Assembly (NCBI GenBank): GCA_050953005.1
Contig: JBMNLV010000001.1
Span: 124,001-188,000, forward strand
Length of the DNA: 64,000 nucleotides
Source: UBA6115 sp050953005
Lineage (GTDB): Bacteria > Bacillota > Clostridia > Christensenellales > Aristaeellaceae
Direction: 5' to 3'
The notes below the pieces were generated by a model, which made no database searches, was not told the DNA's origin, and worked only from the letters and a program-made list of their open reading frames with translations. Shown here piece after piece: positions 16,272 through 25,263 of the stretch; position 1 is the first letter of the stretch; every line of letters starts with the position of its first letter. The position numbers and the translations under genes are program-made.

Positions 16272-17478
16272 CCTTTACGCCCCGCATCAGAAGAACCGCC
16301 TCATCCAACAGCTTGTGGGCGGCATCCAGCTTGCTCATTAGCGGCAACTCAACCGTACCCTGATGGGAAATCAACGTCAGCGCGTTGGTATCCGCGTCAA
16401 AGCCGGCATCCGTACGGCTGACATCATTGAGGGCAATCAGATCCAGACGCTTGCTGTCCAGCTTTCGCCGCGCGTTGTCCAAGTGGTTATGGGTCTCGGC
16501 CGCAAAGCCTACAAATACCTGCCCGGCCCGTTTGTTGACCCCTGCGGCAGCTGCCACATCCGGGGTTTGCACCAAATCAATACACAGGCGGCTATCAGGC
16601 TGCTTTTTGATTTTTTCCTCTGAAAACAAGCGGGGCTTGAAATCCGCGGGCGCCGCAGCCTGAATAAGCAGATCTGCCCCGGGCGCCAGGCGCGTAACTG
16701 CGTCATACAAGTCCCCCGTGCTATCCACCATCACCATCTCAGCGCCCTGTAGCGGAGCCAAGCGAACCGGCCCGGATACCAGCGTAACCGCCGCGCCACG
16801 CAAAAGCGCTGCCTGCGCGATAGCATAACCCATTTTGCCGCTGGAACGGTTGGTGATAAACCGCACGGGATCTATCGCCTCACGGGTGGGGCCGGCTGTA
16901 ACCAGGACTTTCTTTCCCAGCAAATCCTTCAGAGGGTACAGCAGTCTCAGGCAGGCGGTCACAATCTCATCGGGTTCGCTCATACGGCCTGTCCCTATAT
17001 CGCCGCAAGCCAGCAAACCGCCCTCTGGGCCAACGGTGGACGCGCCGCGCTGGCGCAGCAACGCAAGGTTTGCCTGGGTAGCCGGATGCTGCCACATGGC
17101 GGCATTCATCGCCGGAGCCAATAGCAGCGGCGCCTGGGTGGCCAAAGCCGTTGTGGTCAGCATGTCATCCGCAAGGCCATGGGCCAGTTTGGCAATCACA
17201 TTGGCTGTAGCAGGCGCGATCAGCAGGACATCCGCCTTCCGGGCCAGGGAGACATGTTCCACCTCCCAAACCCTGGGTGTCTCAAAGGTATCGACCACCA
17301 CCGGGTTGTGCGACAGCGTCTGCAAGGTAAGCGGCTGAACAAACTGGCAGGCATTGCGCGTCATGATAACGTGCACCTTGCAGTTTGCCTTGGAGAGGCG
17401 GGAAGCGACCTCGCACGCCTTGTAGGCCGCGATACCTCCGGTGATGCCCAGAACAACCGTCTTGCCTACAGCGCTCAT
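16264..17478 (-). CDS. coaBC: Bifunctional phosphopantothenoylcysteine decarboxylase/synthetase
   Basis: Two steps of CoA synthesis from 4'-phosphopantothenate; 404 residues. The N-terminal CoaC flavoprotein half (about 1-185) shows GGIAAYKACE, APATANVIAKLAHG, the PAMNAAMWQHP motif and the loop Cys in LACGDIGTGRM. The C-terminal CoaB half starts at VTAGPTREAIDPVRFITNRSSGKMG and binds CTP. It directly follows rpoZ. Confidence 0.96.
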   Translation of the reverse strand: MSAVGKTVVLGITGGIAAYKACEVASRLSKANCKVHVIMTRNACQFVQPLTLQTLSHNPVVVDTFETPRVWEVEHVSLARKADVLLIAPATANVIAKLAHGLADDMLTTTALATQAPLLLAPAMNAAMWQHPATQANLALLRQRGASTVGPEGGLLACGDIGTGRMSEPDEIVTACLRLLYPLKDLLGKKVLVTAGPTREAIDPVRFITNRSSGKMGYAIAQAALLRGAAVTLVSGPVRLAPLQGAEMVMVDSTGDLYDAVTRLAPGADLLIQAAAPADFKPRLFSEEKIKKQPDSRLCIDLVQTPDVAAAAGVNKRAGQVFVGFAAETHNHLDNARRKLDSKRLDLIALNDVSRTDAGFDADTNALTLISHQGTVELPLMSKLDAAHKLLDEAVLLMRGVKDA

Positions 17479-17481
17479 GCT

Positions 17482-17694
17482 TTATTCCTCGTCCTCGAGG
17501 TTGCGGTGGTAGGTAATCAAGCCATGCTGGATTTCCTCAATCGCGGCGGCGATGGGCTTTTTCTCCTCGCCTTCAATCAGCGGCTGGGCTCCGTCAACCA
17601 GCTGGCGGGCGCGCTTGGCGACCATTTCCACCAGGGTATAAGCACTGTCGACGTTTTTCATCAAGGATTCGATACCGGGTTCGTTGATGGCCAT
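17482..17694 (-). CDS. rpoZ: DNA-directed RNA polymerase omega subunit
   Basis: 70 residues. It has the omega core: SAYTLVEMVAKRARQL, then EKKPIAAAIEEI, which clamps beta-prime during assembly. It lies in the conserved gmk-rpoZ-coaBC order, 15 bases after gmk and 3 before coaBC. Confidence 0.93.
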   Translation of the reverse strand: MAINEPGIESLMKNVDSAYTLVEMVAKRARQLVDGAQPLIEGEEKKPIAAAIEEIQHGLITYHRNLEDEE

Positions 17695-17709
17695 ACAGGT
17701 CCTCCAAAT

Positions 17710-18372
17710 TCATTGTTCCGGGATGTCCGGGTGATAGCGCAAGGTACGCATACGCTCCGCCGCGATGATGCACAAAAGGCGCTTGAAGGCACTTTCCAGA
17801 TCATCATTGATGAGCGTGTAGTCGTAATGGATGTAGCGAGCAATCTCATCGCGCGCATTACGCAGGCGCTTGGCGATTTCATCTGCGTCATCAGTGTTTC
17901 GGGTACGCAGGCGCTGCCTGAGAGCATCAAAGGAAGGAGGCAGGATAAAGATGGATACGCAATGCGGCATTTGCTTCATAACGCTCATCGCGCCCTGGGA
18001 GTCCACATCCAGCAGAACATCCAGGCCCTTTTCCAGCGCGGCTTCCACCGGCGGCCGGGGTGTGCCATAGCGGTGGTCGTGTACGGTGGCATGCTCCAGA
18101 AGGTTGCCGGTTTGGAGCAATTGGTCAAACTCTTCCTCAGTAATGAAAGAGTAATGCACGCCTTCCTTTTCGTTGTCCCTGGGCGCGCGGGTCGTGGCGC
18201 TGATGGAAAAAACAATGTTGGGATCCCAAGCCAGGAGGCGTTCGCACAGTGTGCCTTTGCCTGTTCCCGAGGGACCGGACACAATGATCAGCATGCCTTT
18301 GCGCGTTTGGCCGAGCAGCCGGCAGCTGTCAACATCAGATTTTTGGGCGATGCAAGGCGGGATTTGTTTCAT
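17710..18372 (-). CDS. gmk: Guanylate kinase
   Basis: Phosphorylates GMP to GDP with ATP; 220 residues from the first ATG. P-loop GPSGTGKGT, then SATTRAPRDNE and GVHYSF for GMP binding, and the lid with RLRTRNTDD. I use the ATG at 18372 because GTGGAG, which forms the last codons of yicC, is a ribosome site 7 bases upstream. The family core begins only at residue 27 (MLIIVSGPSG, 18294), so the shorter start is possible. The remA gene often found between yicC and gmk in Bacillota is missing. Confidence 0.93.
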   Translation of the reverse strand: MKQIPPCIAQKSDVDSCRLLGQTRKGMLIIVSGPSGTGKGTLCERLLAWDPNIVFSISATTRAPRDNEKEGVHYSFITEEEFDQLLQTGNLLEHATVHDHRYGTPRPPVEAALEKGLDVLLDVDSQGAMSVMKQMPHCVSIFILPPSFDALRQRLRTRNTDDADEIAKRLRNARDEIARYIHYDYTLINDDLESAFKRLLCIIAAERMRTLRYHPDIPEQ

Positions 18373-18376
18373 TGTT

Positions 18377-19249
18377 TCACTCCACGTTTTGCAGTTGTTC
18401 CTTGATCTTGTCCGCCTCTCCCTTGCAGGTCAGGCCCAGCCGGGTAACTGCGAGCGAGGCGGATTTGCTGCAGATGGTGTTGGCTTCGCGGTTCATTTCC
18501 TGACACAGAAAATCCAAATCGCGTCCGATAGATCCATCTTTCTCAAGCAGGGTGCGCATCTGGGCGCAGTGGGCGCCAAGGCGGTTGATCTCCTCGGTAA
18601 TATCACAGCGATCGGCAAATAAAGCAATCTCCTGGGCCAGGCGCTGGGGATCAGCCTGTACCTCGGGCATGGCGGCCAACCGCTTTTGCAGCTTCTCTCG
18701 CGCCAATACAGGCTGCTGGGCAGCCTGCGGCACAAGCTCACGCACAGCTTCCTCCAGCGCGTCCAGGTGCTGTTCCAGGAAAGCCTTCAACTGGCTGCCC
18801 TCTCGCTCACGGTCCTCCTGCGCCGCGTCACAGGCTAAGTCCAGCGCCTCGTTTGCCGCATCCAAAAGGATATCGGCCTGAGGATCCAACGGAAGCAAGG
18901 TGAGCACCTCCGGCAGCGTCAACAGGGTGCTCAGTTTGAGCGTGCCCTTGATGCCGGCAGCCTGCGCAATCTGCTGCGCGGCCTGGGCATACTCATGCGC
19001 CAGGGGCAGGTTGGCGCTGACAAGCGCGGCCTGGGCACCGGCAAGATCCTGAGTGATGCTCAATTCTACCCGTCCTCGGGAGAAACGTTCCGCCAGGCGC
19101 TTACGCAACGGCACCTCCAGGGCTTGCAACGGCCGCGGCAGGCGGACGGATATGTCCAGGTAGCGGTGGTTGACCGTCTTGACTTCTGCGGTCAGGTTGA
19201 CGCCCTCTTTGCTGGAATGTCCCCTGCCATAACCGGTCATGCTGCGCAT
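18377..19249 (-). CDS. yicC: YicC/YloC-family endoribonuclease
   Basis: 290 residues, usual length. N-terminus MRSMTGYGRG is the family signature; the C-terminal DUF1732 part includes ALFADRCDITEEINRLGAH and FLCQEMNREANTI, where the acidic residues implicated in metal-dependent RNA cleavage lie. It is the first gene of the housekeeping operon. Its stop region supplies the gmk ribosome site. Confidence 0.95.
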   Translation of the reverse strand: MRSMTGYGRGHSSKEGVNLTAEVKTVNHRYLDISVRLPRPLQALEVPLRKRLAERFSRGRVELSITQDLAGAQAALVSANLPLAHEYAQAAQQIAQAAGIKGTLKLSTLLTLPEVLTLLPLDPQADILLDAANEALDLACDAAQEDREREGSQLKAFLEQHLDALEEAVRELVPQAAQQPVLAREKLQKRLAAMPEVQADPQRLAQEIALFADRCDITEEINRLGAHCAQMRTLLEKDGSIGRDLDFLCQEMNREANTICSKSASLAVTRLGLTCKGEADKIKEQLQNVE

Positions 19250-19570
19250 CCTTTACCCTCCTCACCTGCGTTCTCTTATTATATCACGTTTGTACAACCC
19301 TGAAAAGTCGCGCTGCCCGCGCAAAAGAGCGCCCCGAAAAGGAAAAAATCACTTGGATCTGCACCGAAAGAGAAAATCACTATGAGTGGAACATCATCAT
19401 TTACTGCCATGCGCTTGCAATTCTTTTTGGGGCTTCTTCCGTGAAGGGCGCCGCGTCGCCATACTCCAGGGTTTCAATGGATTGCTTAATGTTCAGCATT
19501 TCATCGGACAAATGGCTGACGGCATCCCGATATCACTTTTCTCCGTGGAGATAAAGGGCTCAGCGTAGGA
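19250..19570. other. Intergenic region: yicC promoter side and a possible gene remnant
   Basis: On the minus strand a TATAAT (complement of 19278-19283) lies 28 bases upstream of yicC and is a likely -10; no good -35 is visible. Nearer the GH3 gene, the minus strand is open for about 44 codons ending with TAA at 19401-19403 (HLSDEMLNIKQSIETLEYGD and EEAPKRIASAWQ). A stop precedes it and no start is seen, so it may be the tail of a lost gene. I do not recognise it. Confidence 0.4.
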
Positions 19571-21817
19571 TCAGTAGCTCAGGCCAAACTCAGACTCGTA
19601 GTAGTTGCCGGCGGCATCACGGTAGGCATATGCCTTGCCGTTCTCATCCTTCATGGAATCCGGCATATAATCGTCTTTGGCGTAACCGGGCACATCATTG
19701 GGAGAGACGCAGTCGCCATTTGCATCTACTGCAAGGACGCTGTCGTCCTTGGGCAGGGTAAGGGGCAGCACGCCGGTAGGGTTGTACTTGCCTTCCGCAA
19801 CATCCAGCGTGGCATCGACAAAGGTGTCAAAGCCGGCCAACAGCGCGTCGGAGTAGGGCTCCACATTGCCCAGCATCCAGGGAAGCTTGAAGTTAACATT
19901 GCTGATAACCTTGCCGCCATTGGCGTGCACGGTATCGGCAATTTCCTTAATCAGGGCAGCTCCGGTGAGGGTGGTTTCCACATGCTTGGTTTTGGCGGGC
20001 CTGCCATCGGGCCTGGTTTCCACCACGATTTTGCCCTGTACAATGTCAAGCTCCAGATAGCCCGGGGTGGCATTCCAGTAGCTGCCGCTGGTGGGATTCA
20101 CATACAGAAAGGCCAGGTCGGCTTCGCTGTAATCCCTGGTGGTGGTGAATCCACGGGCTTCCAGGGCAGCATAGAATTTATCCCTGGTTTCGGCGGTGTC
20201 GCCGGACTTGTTGAAGTACTGGGCATAGATCTTCTTGCCCGCCGTTTTTTCCTTGGTCAGCGGCAGCGTGGCGCCTTCGTTCTTCAGCATGACAACGCTC
20301 TTGAGATGCACCCGGTAAGGGAACTCGTCAGCGCGGGCGCTTTCTATAAATTTGGCGGCGCTGTCGGGATCCCGGTAGGGGTTCTCAAACAGGCCGGTAT
20401 CAAACATCTCTTTCAGCAGGCGCACATTGGATTGGTTGATGTCCTCATCGCTGAGCACATACCTGGCCTCATGCTTGTCCATCTCCTCCTGTCCGCGGCG
20501 CCAGGCTTCCTTCAAAGACCAGACGTCGTTGGTGTCTGAGAACATATCAACGCCCGCGTGCACCGCATAGGCAGCGCGGCTGGGCACATCGTGCGCTTCC
20601 ATTCCATATGCCATTCTGGTGAGCACGCCGCTGTCGGAGTTGATGTAACCTTTAAAGCCCATCTGACCGCGCAGCAGGCCAGTAATGAAGGCCTTGTTGT
20701 ACGCAAAGCCCACCTCCTCCGATAGATCCAGGGGCGCGCCTTTGTAAGTCTGGGGGGCTGACTTGCTGGAATAGGGCCTGGCATAGTAGGGCATCATGGA
20801 GGACGGGTTGTTTTCAACCGCCGCCATAAAAGGCGCCAGCTGGTACTTTTCAAGAGAATTCTCAGTAGCATACACGTTCCACTGACCTTGCACATAGTGC
20901 GGGTCAAAGCCGTTTTCACGGGCGCCGCCGCCGGGGAAATGCTTTACGGTCAAGCCAATGCCTTCGCAGGTCACACCCTCTGAGGAGCACTGGAAACCCT
21001 TGACCAGGCGACCAATGGCATCGGCAATAAAATCAGGTCGCTCGCCCAGCGTGCCGTAGGTGCGCTGCCAGCGGGGATCGGTGGCCACGTCAGCCATATA
21101 CATATAGGCTTTCTTCATGCCCACGGCGTCCCACTCGCCGCGGGCCTTCTCGGCAAACTCGCTGATCAGGCCGGCATCGCCACCCGCCTTGACATCGCCC
21201 ATGGCGGCGGCCGCCAGGCCCAGGGTGCCCGGATAGCAGGAAAACACGATGCTGGAGCTGTCCTTGTTGAAAGCAACTTCCAAAGGAGCGCCAAAACTGG
21301 CGTTCTCGTTGCGGCTGTTGCTGCCCACAATGACCGGAATGCCGTTGGGCGTCATTTCAGCGACCTGGTTCATGGCATTGATCCACTGGGCGTGGTCTGC
21401 CGGGAAGGGGTTCTGCCGCAGAAGCAGGTGGCGCAGGTGCAGCTTCTGGATGGTGTCGATGGTGCCATATTTTTCCGTGGCGCTAAGAGGGTTCTGGTCA
21501 GCCGCGCTGGTTGTCTCATCCAGCAGGCCATCCATAGCGGTCTCCGCCTTGTTTTCAACTTCGTTGCCCATGCCGCGGTTGTTGATGACCATCATGCCGA
21601 CCTTCTCGTCGATGCTCATGCGGCTTACCAGGTCCTCTGCGCGGGTCCGTGAATCCAGTCTCCAGTCCTCATAAGGCTCCAGCGTCCCGTTTCCGTTGGA
21701 ATCCCTGAAAAATTTGCCGTCCACCTCAATGACCGGCTTTACTGTAGTACCGATAGTGGGACCTTCCTTATTTTCAGTAAAGGTGGGGGCAATATAGCGC
21801 AGCTCTGCACGATCCAT
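19571..21817 (-). CDS. Glycoside hydrolase family 3 enzyme, beta-glucosidase type
   Basis: 748 residues, no signal peptide. The N-terminal part has an EF-hand-like acidic loop (about 39-51, DSNGNGTLEPYED). The (beta/alpha)8 domain holds KHFPGGG (292-298, substrate binding) and the nucleophile Asp in YINSDSG (about 395). The C-terminal alpha/beta sandwich starts about residue 510. AAGGAG precedes the start. It lies downstream of an AraC regulator on the same strand and opposite the sugar importer, so it likely works inside the cell on imported oligosaccharides. Substrate unknown; beta-glucoside or beta-xyloside would be typical, a glucuronide-containing disaccharide is possible from context. 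Confidence 0.88.
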   Translation of the reverse strand: MDRAELRYIAPTFTENKEGPTIGTTVKPVIEVDGKFFRDSNGNGTLEPYEDWRLDSRTRAEDLVSRMSIDEKVGMMVINNRGMGNEVENKAETAMDGLLDETTSAADQNPLSATEKYGTIDTIQKLHLRHLLLRQNPFPADHAQWINAMNQVAEMTPNGIPVIVGSNSRNENASFGAPLEVAFNKDSSSIVFSCYPGTLGLAAAAMGDVKAGGDAGLISEFAEKARGEWDAVGMKKAYMYMADVATDPRWQRTYGTLGERPDFIADAIGRLVKGFQCSSEGVTCEGIGLTVKHFPGGGARENGFDPHYVQGQWNVYATENSLEKYQLAPFMAAVENNPSSMMPYYARPYSSKSAPQTYKGAPLDLSEEVGFAYNKAFITGLLRGQMGFKGYINSDSGVLTRMAYGMEAHDVPSRAAYAVHAGVDMFSDTNDVWSLKEAWRRGQEEMDKHEARYVLSDEDINQSNVRLLKEMFDTGLFENPYRDPDSAAKFIESARADEFPYRVHLKSVVMLKNEGATLPLTKEKTAGKKIYAQYFNKSGDTAETRDKFYAALEARGFTTTRDYSEADLAFLYVNPTSGSYWNATPGYLELDIVQGKIVVETRPDGRPAKTKHVETTLTGAALIKEIADTVHANGGKVISNVNFKLPWMLGNVEPYSDALLAGFDTFVDATLDVAEGKYNPTGVLPLTLPKDDSVLAVDANGDCVSPNDVPGYAKDDYMPDSMKDENGKAYAYRDAAGNYYESEFGLSY

Positions 21818-22206
21818 CGTATCGTTTCTCCTTTATCTTGCTGTGCGAATATAAAAAGAATAGCGGTAATGCGCCGGTAAAGAAGCATCCTCCTTTCTCT
21901 TTTGCGCCAGGACAGGAAAGGAATCAGGTGTTTTAAACGGGATAAAGCACCTGGCTGCATTTTTGCCAATACAGACATTGAGTTTTATAATAATTAATCA
22001 GCTTTACCCGCCGCAAGGAAATAATCAATGATGCCTGCAAAAAAACTACACAAAGCCTTGTGTAATATAGCCTGATATGGACCGGAAGTGAAATATACAA
22101 AGAGTCTTTTCCATGCCAAAGGCAGGATACGGTCTGACGCCATATGCTTGTTAACCGCATCTTTCACTTTTTTAGAAATTTATACGATGGCGCTGCCGCT
22201 TGTCCC
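21818..22206. promoter_or_regulatory. Intergenic region between AraC gene and GH3 gene
   Basis: 389 AT-rich bases with no convincing gene. A palindrome ACACAA-AGCC-TTGTGT at 22048-22063 could be an operator for the adjacent AraC regulator or another factor. AAGGAG ahead of the GH3 start marks its translation site. I see no consensus promoter, in keeping with an activator-dependent one. Confidence 0.35.
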
Positions 22207-23409
22207 TCATTCTTCCATACTCAGCGGCGCTTTCCGGTAGTTTGAAGGACTCATCTTATACTTTGCTTTGAACTGGCGGGAAAAATAGCTGCTGTCGGAG
22301 ATGCCCACGGACATGCAGATGTCGAGAACGGACAAGCTGCTGTTGCGCAGCAGTTTGGCGGCGCGCTGCATGCGCATATCGGTAATGTAGGCGCTGAGTT
22401 TCTGTCCGTACTCCTTATGAAAGCGCGCGGAAAGGTAGTTGGGAGAAACGCCGATATCCCGGGCGATTCCAACAACGCTCAGCTTTTCATGAAGACGCTG
22501 ATTGACCTGATGCATGGCTTTTTTAATCAGCGGGGAGTAGGAGCTGAGCCGCTGCTTTGAAACCAGGCTGCAAATGCGTTCGGTCAGCTCAAACGTCAGG
22601 CGATCCGCCTGCTCTATACTGCGGGCTGTCTCCGTTCGCAGGCAGTATTCCTGGGTAAGGGCATCCAACTCCGGGGAAGGGACACCGGCCCCGCGGGCCG
22701 CAAGGCGTACCATGGTGCGGATAATGGTATTGCTGACCTGTTTTCTGTAAAGGGTCACCTTGCCATCCCTCGGCCGGTTACGTACCAGAACCTCCTGGAG
22801 GAGCAACAAGGCCTCGCTCAGGTTGCCCAGGGAGACAGCTTCCATGAACTTGCTTCCCAAATCGTGCGTGTGCTCAATGAATAAGCCTGAGGGATATTGA
22901 TACTCAGCGCCCTGTTCATCCGTATGGCTGTCCGTGTTCGAAATGACAACCCGGGTCAGAGGAGGACGTTCCGAGGGGATATCCAAACAGTCCATGATGG
23001 CATCTGCCGCCAGGAGCGCCTGGGAACGAATGCCGACGGGAATTGAGGCGTGATAATCGCGCAAGCCATCCATGGCAGCTTCATCCAGGCCAATGGCGCT
23101 CAGTATCCGCAGCTGGCTGTCACGGTCCGGGAGCTCGTCCAAATAAGGACCAATGACAAAAACCTGGCCCTGAGAAGAGAATATCAGCCAGAAAATCTCA
23201 GCCCGGTCCAGAATTTCATACAGGGCATCCTCGCTTATCCCCCGCATCATCTGGCGGAAATCTCCGCTGTTCCGGGTAAACTGGCTGGCAAAAAACAGGT
23301 GAGGACGGATGAGTGTCTCATAGATATCATCCTCCCGATGAAAACAGACGGCATTGACGCCAAGTATTCTTTTTGTTATCATCAAACAACAACGATACAA
23401 ATTATCCAT
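22207..23409 (-). CDS. AraC-family transcriptional regulator
   Basis: 400 residues. The last ~100 form the two helix-turn-helix AraC domain: LSVVGIARDIGVSPNYLSARFHKEYG, then SVLDICMSVGISDSSYFSRQFKAKYKMSPSNYRK. The first ~280 residues are a cytoplasmic domain I do not recognise; it lacks membrane helices and a receiver phosphorylation motif, so the regulator is probably ligand-sensing. It is divergent from the sugar ABC operon and upstream of a GH3 gene on its own strand, so it probably controls both. Confidence 0.88.
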   Translation of the reverse strand: MDNLYRCCLMITKRILGVNAVCFHREDDIYETLIRPHLFFASQFTRNSGDFRQMMRGISEDALYEILDRAEIFWLIFSSQGQVFVIGPYLDELPDRDSQLRILSAIGLDEAAMDGLRDYHASIPVGIRSQALLAADAIMDCLDIPSERPPLTRVVISNTDSHTDEQGAEYQYPSGLFIEHTHDLGSKFMEAVSLGNLSEALLLLQEVLVRNRPRDGKVTLYRKQVSNTIIRTMVRLAARGAGVPSPELDALTQEYCLRTETARSIEQADRLTFELTERICSLVSKQRLSSYSPLIKKAMHQVNQRLHEKLSVVGIARDIGVSPNYLSARFHKEYGQKLSAYITDMRMQRAAKLLRNSSLSVLDICMSVGISDSSYFSRQFKAKYKMSPSNYRKAPLSMEE

Positions 23410-23737
23410 CGATTCTCAAACCTCTCTTTGTCAGGGGGAGTGCGCATGTCTTAGGGAATCAGCAATACTCACAGAAACAATTATCGTAGAAATGTACCAC
23501 AAAACATGGTTTTATTATAGCGCATTTGTACTTAATGGTCTATATTCTTTGTATAATAATAAGCGCCAAACGGTTTTTCCCTTGAATCAACAGGAAGGTC
23601 CTGATTTTATAGCGATTTGTAAGCACCAAGATCCTACATTCTTGCGAACAGCACCGAATCGACTATGAAGAAACACGTCCGGGAACCATTCAGATAAAAG
23701 GGGCTTTCAGACTCAGAAGGCCCAGGGGAGGAAAAGC
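23410..23737. promoter_or_regulatory. Divergent control region, AraC regulator / sugar operon
   Basis: 328 bases without a gene. On the + strand TATAAT at 23552-23557 is a likely -10 for the operon; the matching -35 is poor (TTGTAC at 23526-23531, 20 bases away). On the minus strand TATAAT (complement of 23514-23519) could serve the AraC gene. A small palindrome AAAAC-ATG-GTTTT (23501-23513) abuts it. Weak -35 elements fit activation by the AraC protein. Confidence 0.5.
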
Positions 23738-25246
23738 GTGCCAACAAAAGAAGTATTGCTCGAAGTTCAAAACATGTACAAAAACTTTGGCGCAACCGTG
23801 GCTTTGAACAATGTGTCCTTCACCCTCAACCGCGGCGTCGTCTGCGGACTGATCGGAGAAAACGGCAGTGGAAAGTCCACAGTGTCTTCTATTGCCGCGG
23901 GCATGCAGCCGCCCACCAAGGGCAGCATGAAGTTCAAGGGCGAACCATGGGCGCCGCCCAGCATGCTGTACGCTGAGAAACACGGCATCGGTATGATCGT
24001 GCAGGAGGCGGGCACCATCCCCAACATCACGGTGGCCGAGAATATTTTTCTTGGCCACGAAGGTATGTTTAAGCAGGGCCCCATCATCAACCGCGCAAAG
24101 ATGATGGCTGCCGCGCGGGAGCTGCTCGAAGGCCTGGGTATCACGAACATCCAGGCAGACCAGCCTGTGCGCGAACTGGATATGCAGCAGCGCAAGGTGG
24201 TGGAAATTGCCAAGTGCATGTACTGGAAGCCGGAAATCCTGATCGTAGACGAGACGTCTACGGCGCTTTCACAGGACGGACGCGAGTTCCTGTACAGCAT
24301 CATGGCCGCCCAGCGTGACAACAACCGCAGCGTGATATTTATTTCCCATGACTTGGATGAGATGATGGAGCAGTGTGACGAACTCACGGTGCTGCGGGAC
24401 GGCGTCATCATCGGCACGGTGCAAAAGGCTGATTATGAACCCTCGCTCATTCGAAGGATGATGATCGGGCGCGAGATCCAGGGCAATTATTACCGTGATG
24501 ATTTTGACGGCTATGATGACGAAGTGGTGCTCAAGGCCGACTGCATCACCACCATGGAGGATCTGCTGTGCTTTGATCTGGAGCTGCACAAGGGTGAAAT
24601 CCTGGGTATCGGCGGCCTGTCCCAGTGCGGCATGCACACCGTGGGCAGGGCGCTGTTCGGTCTGGAAAAACTGGTGGATGGCAAGGTGACCCTGAAAGAC
24701 GGCACCCGGATCAACAACACCAGAACCGCTATCAACAACCGCATGGGCTATGTTTCAAAGAACCGCGACACCGAATCTCTGGGCTTGTCGGCAAGCATCA
24801 TGGAAAACATCGCCAGCACAGGCTACAGCATCAACCGCTGGAGAGGTCCGGGGCCCCTGATTTCCAACCGCAAGGAAAAGGAATATGTGGATGAGCAGGT
24901 GAAGGAGCTTTCCATCAAATGCGCATCCAAATATCATAATGTCAATACCCTGTCAGGCGGCAACAAACAGAAGGTGGTCTTTGGAAAATGGATTGCGCCG
25001 GATTCCGAGATTCTTATTCTGGACTGCCCCACCCGTGGCGTAGACGTAGGGGTGAAAGCCGCGATGTACCAGCTGATGTACCGTATGAAAAAGGCAGGGA
25101 AATCCATTCTGCTGATTTCCGAAGAGCTCCAGGAGCTGATCGGTATGAGTGACAGGGTGCTGATTATGAAAGATGGGGAAATACGCCTGGAGATGATGCG
25201 CACAGAAGGCCTGACAGAGCAAAAGCTCATCGAGTACATGATTTAA
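23738..25246 (+). CDS. Sugar ABC transporter ATP-binding protein (RbsA/MglA type)
   Basis: 502 residues with two fused nucleotide-binding domains. NBD1 has Walker A GENGSGKST (about 40-48) and Walker B ILIVDETS but a degenerate signature (ELDMQQRKVVEIA). NBD2 lacks a good Walker A (GGLSQCGMHTVGR) but has LSGGNKQKVVFGKW and LILDCPTRGVD. This asymmetry is normal for importers of ribose/galactose type. The start is GTG with GGAGG upstream. It heads the operon and would energise both permeases encoded downstream. Confidence 0.93.
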   Translation: MPTKEVLLEVQNMYKNFGATVALNNVSFTLNRGVVCGLIGENGSGKSTVSSIAAGMQPPTKGSMKFKGEPWAPPSMLYAEKHGIGMIVQEAGTIPNITVAENIFLGHEGMFKQGPIINRAKMMAAARELLEGLGITNIQADQPVRELDMQQRKVVEIAKCMYWKPEILIVDETSTALSQDGREFLYSIMAAQRDNNRSVIFISHDLDEMMEQCDELTVLRDGVIIGTVQKADYEPSLIRRMMIGREIQGNYYRDDFDGYDDEVVLKADCITTMEDLLCFDLELHKGEILGIGGLSQCGMHTVGRALFGLEKLVDGKVTLKDGTRINNTRTAINNRMGYVSKNRDTESLGLSASIMENIASTGYSINRWRGPGPLISNRKEKEYVDEQVKELSIKCASKYHNVNTLSGGNKQKVVFGKWIAPDSEILILDCPTRGVDVGVKAAMYQLMYRMKKAGKSILLISEELQELIGMSDRVLIMKDGEIRLEMMRTEGLTEQKLIEYMI

Positions 25247-25263
25247 GGAGAGGAGGTGTTCAC

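Noticed and set aside
17179..18405. 408-codon open frame on the + strand
   Set aside because: Antisense to coaBC, rpoZ and gmk; crosses three real genes and has no start signal.
18995..19303. Small + strand gene upstream of the GH3 region
   Set aside because: Antisense to yicC and its promoter; no ribosome site.
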